Of a stretch of 64,000 nt of DNA, positions 9,933 to 17,513 are shown piece by piece. Source of the DNA: Akkermansia muciniphila. GTDB taxonomy: Bacteria > Verrucomicrobiota > Verrucomicrobiia > Limisphaerales > SXTU01. Under the pieces are notes generated by a model. It had not been told where the DNA came from. It saw only the letters and a list, made by a program, of their open reading frames with translations, and did not search any database. The stretch's first letter is position 1. Every line of letters starts with the position of its first letter. A program made the translations under genes and the position numbers. The stretch lies in the NCBI GenBank assembly GCA_945874145.1, contig CAMCFN010000007.1, positions 27,348 through 91,347 of the forward strand. The letters run 5' to 3'.

Positions 9933-10220
9933 ATGCCGACCGTCAGCATCAACCTCCCGCCGGACCTGAACTCGCTGGTGGAGCGCAAAGTGACCTCCGG
10001 CCAGTTCCACTCGGCGGAGGCGGTGTTGTGCGAGGGACTGCGGCTGCTCCAAGAGCGCGAGGAACTCGGCAAGCCGGACTTCGAGGTTTCAACGCTGGAG
10101 GAACTGGAGGCGAAGCTGCTCGTCGGGCTGGAGCAATTGGAGCGGGGCGAGGGCATTCCCGGTGACAAGGTGTTCACTGAGTTGAAGGAGCACAGCCGTC
10201 GCCGACGCGCTCATGCTTGA
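9933..10220 (+). CDS. parD: ParD-family antitoxin
   Basis: A 95-residue protein. Its N-terminus (MPTVSINLPPDLNSLVERKV) forms the ribbon-helix-helix DNA-binding fold expected of ParD/CopG antitoxins, and the acidic C-terminal half (residues 45-85) is the usual toxin-binding tail. The stop overlaps the start of the toxin gene by 8 nt, the common arrangement for translational coupling. The pair probably autoregulates its own promoter. It lies between the Mpa-like gene and dop on the same strand. Confidence 0.85.
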   Translation: MPTVSINLPPDLNSLVERKVTSGQFHSAEAVLCEGLRLLQEREELGKPDFEVSTLEELEAKLLVGLEQLERGEGIPGDKVFTELKEHSRRRRAHA

Positions 10221-10536
10221 GCTGTTCATCGCCCCGGCCGCGCGTGCGGACCTGCTTGGCATCTGGGATTCCATCGCGGAGGACAACCCCAACGCCGCTG
10301 ACCGCTTCCTGTTAGCGAATGAGCAGACTATGACGCAGCTCACACGCCATCCCGGCTTGGGACGGGAGCGTCGCTTCGCGCGGTTCCGTGGTATTACGCT
10401 GCGCTCCTGGAGCGTGAAGGGTTTCCGACACTACCTCGTTTTCTATTTCGCGACCCACGACCGCCTCGACGTGGTGCGCGTCGTCCACGGCGCACGGGAC
10501 TTGGATGCCCTGTTCCGAGAGGAACCGCCCGTGTGA
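10213..10536 (+). CDS. parE: ParE/RelE-family toxin
   Basis: A 107-residue ParE-superfamily protein: LFIAPAARADLLGIWDSIAE at the N-terminus, HPGLGRERRF in the middle, and the terminal strand pair YLVFYFATHDRLDVVRVVHGARDL. ParE toxins poison DNA gyrase, while related RelE proteins cleave mRNA; the R-V-V-H-G-A-R-D ending fits ParE better. It overlaps parD by 8 nt and ends 36 bp before the dop start. The toxin appears intact. Confidence 0.87.
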   Translation: MLELFIAPAARADLLGIWDSIAEDNPNAADRFLLANEQTMTQLTRHPGLGRERRFARFRGITLRSWSVKGFRHYLVFYFATHDRLDVVRVVHGARDLDALFREEPPV

Positions 10537-10542
10537 GCGCTT

Positions 10543-10575
10543 TTCCATCTGTGTTCCATCCGTGTTCCATCTGTG
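10543..10575 (+). repeat. Three 11-bp tandem repeats abutting the dop start codon
   Basis: TTCCATCTGTG, TTCCATCCGTG and TTCCATCTGTG are contiguous, and the last three bases of the third copy are the GTG start of dop. The repeat occupies the place where a Shine-Dalgarno sequence would be, and none is visible. Similar CATCTGTG-rich repeats are widespread between genes in several phyla, so this may be an inserted dispersed element. Confidence 0.8.
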
Positions 10576-12096
10576 GCTAAAGAACCTCCCATCCTCTTCG
10601 GCATCGAGACCGAATACGGCATCGCGCGGGACGGCGCGGAGGACTTGGACGTGGTGGCGGAATCCATCGCCCTTGTCCGCAGCGCGATGGAGCCGGGCGT
10701 GCGAATGCGCTGGGATTACGAATCCGAGAACCCGCACCACGACGACCGGGGGTTCGACGTGCCCGAGCTGCGGCAGGACTTCGACGAGGCGTATTACTTC
10801 GAGCAGGACACGCACCGCGAGCTAACCTTCGCCGAAATCAAAAGCGACCTCGCGCTCGGCAACGGTGCGCGCTTCTACAACGACCACGCCCACCCCGAAT
10901 ACTGCACGCCCGAGTGCTCCACGCTCGCCGAGCTGGTCGCCCACGATCGCGCTGGCGAACGCGTGGTGATGGCCTGCGCGCAGCGGCTGTCCAAGGCGCG
11001 TGGCGCAACGGTGCGGCTCTACAAGAACAACACGGACTTTCGCGGCCACAGCTACGGCTGCCACGAGAATTACCTCCTGCCCCGCGCGCTGCCGTGGGAA
11101 CGGCTGGCGGCGGGCGCGCAGGCGTTCCTCGTCACGCGGCAAATCTTCGCCGGCGCGGGCAAGTTCGCCATCGAGGCCGAGGACAAGTTCGTCTCGCCGC
11201 ACTTCCAAATCGCCCAGCGCAGCGACTTCTTCAGCGAGCTGCAAAGCGTGGACACGATGCAGAAGCGCCCGCTCATCAACACCCGCGACGAGCCGCACGC
11301 CGACCCGCGCCAGTGGCGGCGCTTCCACGTCATCATCGGCGACGCGAACCTCTCGCCCTTCGCCACGCGGCTCAAAGTGGGCACCACCGCCCTCGTGCTC
11401 GAAGCCATCCTCCGCGACCCCAAGCGCATCTTCCCCCAACTCGCCGACCCGCTCGCCGCGCTGCCCGCCATCTCGCGCGACTCGCGTTACCGCTGGGAAG
11501 TGAAGCTCGCGAACCGCCAGCACTCCACCGCCCTCGCCGTGCAGCGCGACTATCTCGCGTCGGTGAAGGAGCTTTGCGACCTGAGCCAGCCGGAGCGCGC
11601 TGACTTGGTGGCCGATTGGGAAGCTGTGCTCAACGACCTGGAAGCCGACCCCATGCGCTGCCGCGACCGGCTAGACTGGGTCGCCAAGCTCGCGCTCATC
11701 CGCGAGTTCCAAGCGGCGCAGAGCCTCGCAGACGATGACCCGTGGCTGCAAAGCCTCGACCTCGAATACCACCGGCTCGACTTCGAAGAAGGTCTCTACT
11801 TTGGCTTGGAGCAGTCCGGCGCGATGCGCGGGGTGCCGTTGGAAGCCGAGGTTCAGCGCGCGATGTTCGAGCCGCCCGAGACCACGCGCGCGCTCATCCG
11901 GGGGAAGCTCATCCAGAAGTTCAGCGCCGCCGTGCTCTCGGCGCAGTGGGACCACGTCACGCTCGCGTGTGGCGACGGCGAGTTGAAGGTGTCGCTGCTG
12001 GAGATGTTCACGCCGGAGCGCATCGCGTCTGTCGCGCGGGCCATCACCACTTCGGACTCGCCAGCAGAACTACGCGGGCAGTTGTTTGCCAGGTGA
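10573..12096 (+). CDS. dop: Dop: depupylase/deamidase of the Pup (or UBact) pathway
   Basis: A 507-residue glutamine-synthetase-fold enzyme. Actinobacterial Dop deamidates the C-terminal Gln of Pup and removes Pup from targets. Visible motifs are the N-terminal GIETEYGIA (catalytic/metal Glu), WDYE...DDRGFDVPELR (the Dop-type loop region, which separates Dop from PafA), NGARFYNDHAHPEYCTPEC, YKNNTDFRGHSYGCHENYL and INTRDEPHADPRQWRRFHVI. Length and C-terminus (ending AELRGQLFAR) match complete Dop, so it looks intact. The start is GTG at 10573, inside a triple repeat. Pup, PafA and 20S genes, usually adjacent, are not visible. Confidence 0.9.
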   Translation: MAKEPPILFGIETEYGIARDGAEDLDVVAESIALVRSAMEPGVRMRWDYESENPHHDDRGFDVPELRQDFDEAYYFEQDTHRELTFAEIKSDLALGNGARFYNDHAHPEYCTPECSTLAELVAHDRAGERVVMACAQRLSKARGATVRLYKNNTDFRGHSYGCHENYLLPRALPWERLAAGAQAFLVTRQIFAGAGKFAIEAEDKFVSPHFQIAQRSDFFSELQSVDTMQKRPLINTRDEPHADPRQWRRFHVIIGDANLSPFATRLKVGTTALVLEAILRDPKRIFPQLADPLAALPAISRDSRYRWEVKLANRQHSTALAVQRDYLASVKELCDLSQPERADLVADWEAVLNDLEADPMRCRDRLDWVAKLALIREFQAAQSLADDDPWLQSLDLEYHRLDFEEGLYFGLEQSGAMRGVPLEAEVQRAMFEPPETTRALIRGKLIQKFSAAVLSAQWDHVTLACGDGELKVSLLEMFTPERIASVARAITTSDSPAELRGQLFAR

Positions 12097-12219
12097 ATCA
12101 AGCAGCCGTTCAAGCCCGAGGTGTTCGCCAAAGAGGAGGAAAACATGCAGCGCAAGAAGCTGGCGCGCCTCCACCACCTAGCCACCGCCCTGAACTACCA
12201 CCTCGTTCCCAACCAATGA
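12097..12219 (+). other. In-frame coding-like tail after the dop stop, containing a 24-codon mini-ORF with a strong RBS
   Basis: Directly after the dop TGA the same frame stays open for 40 codons, about 36 of them ending in G or C, encoding a basic helical peptide that ends NYHLVPNQ before TGA at 12217. Inside it, AAGAGGAGG (12131-12139) sits 5 nt upstream of ATG 12145, giving the peptide MQRKKLARLHHLATALNYHL plus four residues. Dop is complete without it, so this is either a tiny gene in the position where pup usually lies, or the 3' remnant of an unrelated gene. It has no Gly-Gly-Glu/Gln terminus, so it is not called Pup. Confidence 0.35.
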
Positions 12220-12257
12220 CTCAGGTGGCTAGTTTCTCATGAGGCGGCGTGGGCATA

Positions 12258-12614
12258 CTAATCCGACCCCCAGATGGCAGATGTCCGCCACCGACTCTGG
12301 CACTTCGGACAGGTGAACACGCCATCTGAACTCTGCTGCTTCGCGTCCCAGCCCTGTGTCATGGTCGCGGAACAAGACGGACAACGCGCCGATTGTGCGC
12401 GGCCGATGGTGCTGAGCATCCCCAAAAACGCGGCGAAAGTTACAAATCCCCCGATGACCTGAACCGCGACTGACTGCCAATGGATACCAAGGCCGCCCAA
12501 GACGATGCCAACGACCATGCCGAGCCAGCACCGCACGAAATACCACATCGTGCGCCGGTAGTGACCGGGGAGGATCGGTATGTCTGAGTCGCGCCTGGTA
12601 GGTTGTGTAGTCAT
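12258..12614 (-). CDS. Small membrane protein with zinc-ribbon-like C-terminus
   Basis: A 118-residue protein from ATG 12614; an upstream ATG at 12647 would add 11 residues. Two membrane helices lie near residues 25-45 and 50-70 (MVVGIVLGGLGIHW; VIGGFVTFAAFLGM). The C-terminus has two CxxC knuckles, RCPSCSATM and FTCPKCQSRW, separated by about 20 residues, as in zinc ribbons. No family was recognised. It is transcribed convergently with dop and lies 57 bp downstream of the cytochrome operon end on the same strand. Confidence 0.62.
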   Translation of the reverse strand: MTTQPTRRDSDIPILPGHYRRTMWYFVRCWLGMVVGIVLGGLGIHWQSVAVQVIGGFVTFAAFLGMLSTIGRAQSARCPSCSATMTQGWDAKQQSSDGVFTCPKCQSRWRTSAIWGSD

Positions 12615-12671
12615 GCGCGCGTGATGCCGCCTGAAGCTGATGGCCAAAGGGAATCGGTGCCCAGCGGTGTC

Positions 12672-14051
12672 TTACTTGTCCTGCTTCTTCTTCCGCGCTT
12701 CGCCGGCCTTGCGCAGGTAGTCGGCCACGCTGGGGACGGTCTTGCCTTGGGTGAGGCTCTCGCTGTCCACGGTGAAGTTCAGGTAGGCTAGGCACATCTC
12801 GTCGGTGGTCTGCTCGCCCCAGCGGACGGGCTTGGGCGGGGAGTTGGGGTTGCGCGGGTTCTTGTCCGAGTTGTCGTAGCGGGCTTCGAGCGTGACCTTC
12901 GAGCCGCGCGGGAGCTTCACCGGTTCCTTGAACGCGTAGCCCATCTGCCAGTTGAAGTCCCAGTCCGGCACATGGACGAGCGGGAGTTCCTTCCCGTCCG
13001 GCAGCGTGGCGAAGACTTTCATCTCGCGGCCCAGCAGGTGCATGTGCGGCATGACGCTGCGCAGCGTGACATCGGAGGGCACGGGCATGGAGGAGGTGAC
13101 GCGGTAGTTGTCGTCGCCGGCGGGGATGCTGATGCGGCTGGCGAGCGGGAAGAGGCGGGCGCGCTTGTCCACGGGGCCTTTGGCGAAGTAGAGGCCAATC
13201 TTCGTGCGGTCGGTCTCGGCCTTGCCGTTCGGGTTGTAGTGGACCTGGATGACGACGTCAGAGTTCTTCGGCACGTTTACGCCGATGCCATCGGGCGAGC
13301 GGCGCGCGACGTTGCCGGGCGCCCAGCCGCCGATTTGTCCGGCGGAGGAAAAGCCCACGCCGCCGCCGGTGCGGTAGCCGGGGCCGGGGTCTTTGGCGTC
13401 GAGTTCGCGGGCCTTGCCGGAGACATCGAGGTGGACGAGGACGTGGTGGACGACGCGGCGGTTGCCGGGGCGAATCTCGACGGCGGCGAGCCACTTGTCC
13501 TCCGTGAAGCCGGTGGGGATGACGAAGTTGCGGTAGATGTCGCGGCCTTCGGCGGGGACGGTGTAAGGCTCGGGCATCTCGATGACGAGGTCGGGCTCGC
13601 CGTTGCGCCAGCCGTCGGGGAACTTCGGCATCGCGGGCAGGTCGGCGGCATTGCCTTCCTTCGCGCCTTCGGCGGCCCACTGCTTGATGAGGTCAATCTG
13701 GTCGTCGGTGAGGCGGCACTCGTCCACGTAGGCGGGACCGGGCGCGGCCTTCCACGGCGGCATGACGCGTTTCTCGACGACGCTGGCGATGGTCTTCGCG
13801 CGCTTGGCGGCGTCGGCGTAGCTGGTGAGGTTGAACGGCGCGACTTCGCCGGTGCGATGGCACGAGGCGCAGTTGGCGAAGAGAATCGGGGCGATGTCCT
13901 TGGTGAAGGTCAGCGTATTCGCAGGGCGCGGGGTGTAGGCGAGGGGTTTTGGGTTTGGGGTGGCGGGCTTGGAGTCAGACCGGGCGCGGGGCGCGAGGAA
14001 GGCGACGAGCGTGGCGGCACAGGTGAGTCCGAGCAGGAGGCGGGAGTTCAT
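12672..14051 (-). CDS. Cytochrome c fused to a copper type II (PHM-like) monooxygenase domain
   Basis: A 459-residue exported redox protein. The signal peptide is at residues 1-25. A mono-haem cytochrome c domain carries NCASCHRTG (haem CxxCH at 61-65) and a likely axial Met in VMPPW. The second half has the ligand pattern of peptidylglycine alpha-hydroxylating monooxygenase: HHVLVH (202-207), QVHYN (His271), MPHMH (334-338) and DEMC (Met419). Copper-dependent hydroxylation or electron transfer in the periplasm is inferred; the substrate is unknown. ATG 14051 overlaps the redoxin stop by 4 nt, making this the last gene of a five-gene overlapped operon led by an ECF sigma factor. Fused or adjacent redoxin plus this domain pair is common in PVC genomes. 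Confidence 0.82.
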   Translation of the reverse strand: MNSRLLLGLTCAATLVAFLAPRARSDSKPATPNPKPLAYTPRPANTLTFTKDIAPILFANCASCHRTGEVAPFNLTSYADAAKRAKTIASVVEKRVMPPWKAAPGPAYVDECRLTDDQIDLIKQWAAEGAKEGNAADLPAMPKFPDGWRNGEPDLVIEMPEPYTVPAEGRDIYRNFVIPTGFTEDKWLAAVEIRPGNRRVVHHVLVHLDVSGKARELDAKDPGPGYRTGGGVGFSSAGQIGGWAPGNVARRSPDGIGVNVPKNSDVVIQVHYNPNGKAETDRTKIGLYFAKGPVDKRARLFPLASRISIPAGDDNYRVTSSMPVPSDVTLRSVMPHMHLLGREMKVFATLPDGKELPLVHVPDWDFNWQMGYAFKEPVKLPRGSKVTLEARYDNSDKNPRNPNSPPKPVRWGEQTTDEMCLAYLNFTVDSESLTQGKTVPSVADYLRKAGEARKKKQDK

Positions 14052-14629
14052 GGTGTCTTCTTGGTTTCCGAAATGGTTTGGATGTGACAGCCGATGACTT
14101 CGGTCACGGGCTGCGAAACGGGCTTGCCAGCGAGCACGGCGTCGAGGGCGTTGCGCAAGTCGTGTTGCGTGACGGTCTGGCGGCGCTGGCCGTAGTCGGC
14201 GTAGAGATTGTTGATGCGGCCGCGGTAAACGGTCTTGCCGTCGGGGCCGAGGAGGAAGGCTTGCGGCGTCTTGGTCGCACCAAGCGCCTTCACCAATGTG
14301 TGCTGTGAGTCGAGCAGCACCGGGCAACGCAGGCTGTAGTCCGTGGCGTGCTTGCGGGCGTCGTCGGCGGTCAGGTCGCGGTCCACGTGGGCGAGGTAGA
14401 AACCAACGCCCTTCGCCGTGTAGTCCATGACGAGGCGGTTGATTTCGGGGGCGTAGGCGTTGGCGACGGGGCAGTCCGGCAGCGTGAAGATGATGACGGT
14501 GGCTTTGCGGGCGGCGATGGATTGGAGCGGCTCGTGGAATTGGCCGGTCGTGTCGGCAAGCCTGGGCGACTCAGCGGCGAAGGCCGGTAAAGCGAGAGTG
14601 ACAAGCAAGGTGAGGAGGAGACGGTTCAT
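14048..14629 (-). CDS. Exported redoxin (AhpC/TSA-thioredoxin fold)
   Basis: A 193-residue protein with a signal peptide (MNRLLLTLLVTLALPAFA) and a thioredoxin-like fold. ATVIIFTLPDCPVANAYAPE carries a single Cys in a CPVA context instead of CxxC. Then come HVDRDLTADDARKHA, LLDSQHTLVKALGATKTPQAF (cis-Pro strand) and GPDGKTVYRGRI. A second Cys occurs near the C-terminus (VIGCHI). A thiol peroxidase-like or electron-transfer partner role for the next gene is inferred. It overlaps both neighbours by 4 nt, implying coupled translation. Confidence 0.82.
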   Translation of the reverse strand: MNRLLLTLLVTLALPAFAAESPRLADTTGQFHEPLQSIAARKATVIIFTLPDCPVANAYAPEINRLVMDYTAKGVGFYLAHVDRDLTADDARKHATDYSLRCPVLLDSQHTLVKALGATKTPQAFLLGPDGKTVYRGRINNLYADYGQRRQTVTQHDLRNALDAVLAGKPVSQPVTEVIGCHIQTISETKKTP

Positions 14630-15111
14630 TTGCTCTTCTCCGTATCCTTTGCTTCACCTTTGAGAGCGGGCGTGCTGAACACTCCAGGCCTAGGCCCCTT
14701 CATCGGCGGCAATCCTTTCGGCCCCGGCGGTCCTTGCTGGCGGTAGCGCTCTCGCATCTCCTTGTTCAAGCGCGCGAACTCCTCGCGTTGGTCGGGGGTC
14801 AGCTCGGCGGCGATTTCCTCGTGCGAAGCCCGAATGACCTGAAACGTGCGCCCGGACATCTCGGTGCGCAGCTCCCACATCTCGCGCCCGGTGCGCTGGA
14901 GGATAGGGCGGATTTTGTCCGCCTGCTCGGGCGTGAGTTTCAGCCGCCGTTGATACTCTTGCAGCAGGCTCTGCGACATCCGCTCCGGGTTGGTGCGGCC
15001 CTCAATGACGCGCTTGACGACCTTGAGCGTGACGAGCGTGCCCGTCGCCGCGCCAAGCAGGAACAACGCGACCAGCGCGAGAACCACTTTCCAATGTCGG
15101 AGCCAGCTCAT
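14626..15111 (-). CDS. CnrX/Spy-like periplasmic metal-sensor protein
   Basis: A 161-residue protein with one N-terminal membrane anchor (about residues 8-28) and a helical periplasmic domain containing LTPEQADKIRP and LTPDQREEF, the LTxxQ-type repeats of Spy/CpxP/CnrX-like proteins. The C-terminus is Pro/Lys-rich and probably disordered. In the CnrYXH system such a protein senses metal and controls an anti-sigma factor; here it is directly downstream of a sigma factor and a small membrane protein. It overlaps both neighbours by 4 nt. Metal specificity cannot be read from the sequence. Confidence 0.75.
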   Translation of the reverse strand: MSWLRHWKVVLALVALFLLGAATGTLVTLKVVKRVIEGRTNPERMSQSLLQEYQRRLKLTPEQADKIRPILQRTGREMWELRTEMSGRTFQVIRASHEEIAAELTPDQREEFARLNKEMRERYRQQGPPGPKGLPPMKGPRPGVFSTPALKGEAKDTEKSK

Positions 15112-15407
15112 TGCTCGAAGATGGGGTCAAAGGTCGCGTCGGCCACGGTGTATTGCTGCGTCCAGCCGGGCGTGGCCACGTCGTAGCTCACGAACACCAC
15201 CGCGACCATCAGCGCGCCCGCGACGACTAGGCTGCGCAGTGAAAACACTTCCAGCACGTCCCATGCGGATGGCACGGGCGATTCGCTCGACGACCAGCGC
15301 GCGGCGATGCATGTGGCAAAGCCAAACGGCACGGCTTCCTCGGCGGGCTTCGGTGCCTGGCGCGCGAGCTGCGCGAGCTTCTGCCAATTGTCTTTCGGTT
15401 CACTCAT
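15108..15407 (-). CDS. Small single-pass membrane protein, candidate anti-sigma factor
   Basis: A 99-residue protein with a cytoplasmic N-terminus (MSEPKDNWQKLAQLARQA), one membrane helix at about 57-76 (SLVVAGALMVAVVFVSY) and a short outer tail. Its start overlaps the end of the sigma gene by 8 nt. It has no zinc-binding anti-sigma (ZAS) His-Cys motif. Size, topology and position resemble CnrY-type anti-sigma factors, which bind the sigma factor with a short N-terminal segment; the role is inferred from context only. Confidence 0.7.
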   Translation of the reverse strand: MSEPKDNWQKLAQLARQAPKPAEEAVPFGFATCIAARWSSSESPVPSAWDVLEVFSLRSLVVAGALMVAVVFVSYDVATPGWTQQYTVADATFDPIFEQ

Positions 15408-15993
15408 GGCGTTTCTGTTTCTCAAGTTGTTCAAGCTGCTTGCGCAGTTTCCGGCGCGCGCGGAAGGCGCGGACTTTCACCAACGTCTGGCTCCAGCCAG
15501 TATGCGCTGCGATTTCTGCGACTGAGTGCTCTTCCAAGTCCAGCAGGCGGATGACCAGCTGGTCCTCGGGGCTGAGTGTTTGCATCAGTTTGCCAACGAG
15601 TTCGCCGGCATCCGCCGCGTGCGATGGGTGCGGCTCTTGTTCGGAGTGCAGGACTGCGTCGAGCACTTCGGCCTCGCGCTCGGACAGGTCCGCCCAGCGC
15701 CACTCGGGCCGGCGCTTCTGCGCGCGGAGGCGGTCGAGGCAGGTGCTCACGGCGACGCGCGAGACCCAGTGCTCGAACGGCACTTCGCCCCGATACTGCG
15801 CGGCGTTGGCGAAGACCTTCATAAAGATTTCCTGTGCGAGATCTTCCTCGTCGAGCCGCCGGGGCAGATGCGCCCGGACGATTTTGATGACGAGCGGATA
15901 AAGATGCTCAACGAGCGCGCGGGCGGCGTCCTCATCACGCTCGCGCACGCGCGCCAGGCAAACTGCGACATCCAAGCCTGGCTGCTCACCCAT
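15400..15993 (-). CDS. ECF-type RNA polymerase sigma factor
   Basis: A 197-residue sigma-70-family factor. Region 2 runs from about residue 25 (LYPLVIKIVRAHLPRRLDEE, then DLAQEIFMKVF, the -10 recognition helix); region 4 is at about 135-190 (LSPEDQLVIRLLDLEEHSVA, EIAAHTGWSQTLVKVRAF). ATG 15993 (MGEQPG) is preferred; upstream in-frame sequence is not sigma-like. It heads a unit with overlaps of 8, 4, 4 and 4 nt through to the cytochrome/copper protein, so it probably drives that operon and perhaps itself. No conserved target promoter could be identified by eye. Confidence 0.9.
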   Translation of the reverse strand: MGEQPGLDVAVCLARVRERDEDAARALVEHLYPLVIKIVRAHLPRRLDEEDLAQEIFMKVFANAAQYRGEVPFEHWVSRVAVSTCLDRLRAQKRRPEWRWADLSEREAEVLDAVLHSEQEPHPSHAADAGELVGKLMQTLSPEDQLVIRLLDLEEHSVAEIAAHTGWSQTLVKVRAFRARRKLRKQLEQLEKQKRHE

Positions 15994-16095
15994 AAGTCGG
16001 TCGGACACAAAACCAGCACAGGACTGGTGACGCCTTGCACTGTAGCCGGTTACACGAACGGGAGAAATGAGAAAGCTGGGCGCGCCCCAAAGCAA

Positions 16096-16123
16096 AGCGG
16101 GCTGACGTTGCCGTCAGCCCGCT
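16096..16123 (-). terminator. Strong hairpin downstream of the PQQ-like gene
   Basis: A perfect 12-bp stem (AGCGGGCTGACG / CGTCAGCCCGCT) with a 4-nt loop lies 19 bp after the stop of the minus-strand PQQ-like gene. On the minus strand it is followed by TTTGCTTT, a weak U-tract. It also separates that gene from the sigma operon. Confidence 0.72.
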
Positions 16124-16142
16124 CACTTGAAATTGCCGCCGC

Positions 16143-17441
16143 TTACTTCTGGGCGCTCTTGGCGGACACGTCGAGGCAGGCCGCCTCCTTCGTGCTGCGC
16201 ACATACACCCGGCCATTGCTCACGACGGGGGTGGACCAGCACTTGCCTCCGACGGCCTTGGCGCGGCCGAGCTCCTTGTAGCCGGCAGTGGTGGCTTCAG
16301 CCACGACGATGTCCCCGGCGTCGGACAGCGCGAGGATTTGGTCGCCGACCAGGATGACGTTGCCGGGGCCGAAGCCGGGTTGGCTCCACTTGACCTTGCC
16401 GGTGGCGAGTTCGACGCACTTGAGCGGGCCGGAACCGTATTCCTTGAACTGGAACATCCCGTAGAGGTGGCCGTCCTTGTAAACCGGGGTGCTCCAGTGG
16501 TTCGCCACTTCCTTGTCGCCGGGGGTCTGCCAGAGCTGGTCGGCCTTGAAAGCCGCGCCCGCCTTGCTGATCTTGAACGCGCCGCCGCCGACGCCGTAGC
16601 CCGCCGAGCAATAGACCATGTCACCGCCCACCACCGGGGTGATGGCGGTGGAAACGTTGAAGCGATACGGGGCCTTCCAGAGCAATTTGCCATCCTTGGC
16701 ATCCACGGAAACCAGGCCGCTTTGCGTGAAGAAGATGACCTGCTTCGCACCGAGAATGGTTGCGACCACCGGAGTCGAGTGCGTCATTTTCTCGTCCTGC
16801 GATTTCCAAGCCAGAGCGCCGGTGTCCTTGTTGAAGGCGAGGAGCGACTGGCCCGCGCCGCCGCCGGCAACGTAAACGAGACTGCCGTCCACGACCGGGG
16901 AGGCGGCGTTTTTCCAGGTGATGTTCCGGCCGGCGAATTCCTTGATCAGGTCGTGGGTCCAGACCTGCTTGCCGGTGTTGGCGTCGAGGCAGAACAGCGC
17001 GAGGTCGGAGGAAAGCACGTAAACCTTGCCGCCCACCACGGTGGGCGTGGAGCGCGGGCCATCGCCGCCGTCGTTGCCCTTCGCGCCCGCGTTGCCGCCG
17101 TTGTGACCGTAGGCGTTGCCGCCGACGGGGAAGGCCCAGGCTTCCTTGCCGGTGTTGGCGTCGAGCGCCAGCGCCACTTCACGGGGCGCACCATCGGCGT
17201 CCCGTGTTATTTGGGTGAAGGCTTTCCCGCCGGCCACGGTGAAGGAACTGAAGCCAGTGGGGGTGGCAGCTTTCCACACCACCTTCGGACCGCCGACCGG
17301 CCACTTGGAGGCAATCTTTTCGCTGGTGGAACCGTCGAGGTTTGGCCCGCGGTATTGGGGCCAGTCCGCCGCGTGCGCGACGGCTGCCACAGAGAGCGTG
17401 GCAAGGAGGGCAGAGGAGCAAACAAAGGTCTTTTTTGTCAT
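16143..17441 (-). CDS. Secreted PQQ-like beta-propeller protein
   Basis: A 432-residue exported protein. ATG 17441 opens a signal peptide (MTKKTFVCSSALLATLSVAA, cleavage near AHA-AD). The mature part starts DWPQYRGPNLDGSTSEKIAS, the standard opening of PVC outer-membrane-type PQQ-like propellers. Repeats with a D-x-x-T/D-G-K-x-x-W pattern follow: DANTGKEAWAF, DANTGKQVWTH, NKDTGALAWKS, DAKDGKLLWKA and ATGKVKWSQ. These repeats build blades as in BamB and quinoprotein dehydrogenases; the catalytic residues of true quinoproteins are not evident, so a scaffold or sugar-binding role is as likely. It is single-gene, with its own hairpin terminator. Confidence 0.85.
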   Translation of the reverse strand: MTKKTFVCSSALLATLSVAAVAHAADWPQYRGPNLDGSTSEKIASKWPVGGPKVVWKAATPTGFSSFTVAGGKAFTQITRDADGAPREVALALDANTGKEAWAFPVGGNAYGHNGGNAGAKGNDGGDGPRSTPTVVGGKVYVLSSDLALFCLDANTGKQVWTHDLIKEFAGRNITWKNAASPVVDGSLVYVAGGGAGQSLLAFNKDTGALAWKSQDEKMTHSTPVVATILGAKQVIFFTQSGLVSVDAKDGKLLWKAPYRFNVSTAITPVVGGDMVYCSAGYGVGGGAFKISKAGAAFKADQLWQTPGDKEVANHWSTPVYKDGHLYGMFQFKEYGSGPLKCVELATGKVKWSQPGFGPGNVILVGDQILALSDAGDIVVAEATTAGYKELGRAKAVGGKCWSTPVVSNGRVYVRSTKEAACLDVSAKSAQK

Positions 17442-17513
17442 GGCGGGACGGACGTTACGTATGCGGATGAAATTCGCAACGACGAACTGGATTGTCCCTC
17501 TGCGTCCTTCCAA

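Noticed and set aside
12093..12242. GTG-initiated frame after dop as a Pup/UBact candidate
   Set aside because: The product ends MTQVASFS without a Gly-Gly-Glu/Gln or UBact-like terminus, is Pro/Arg-rich, and is out of frame with the better-composed tail.
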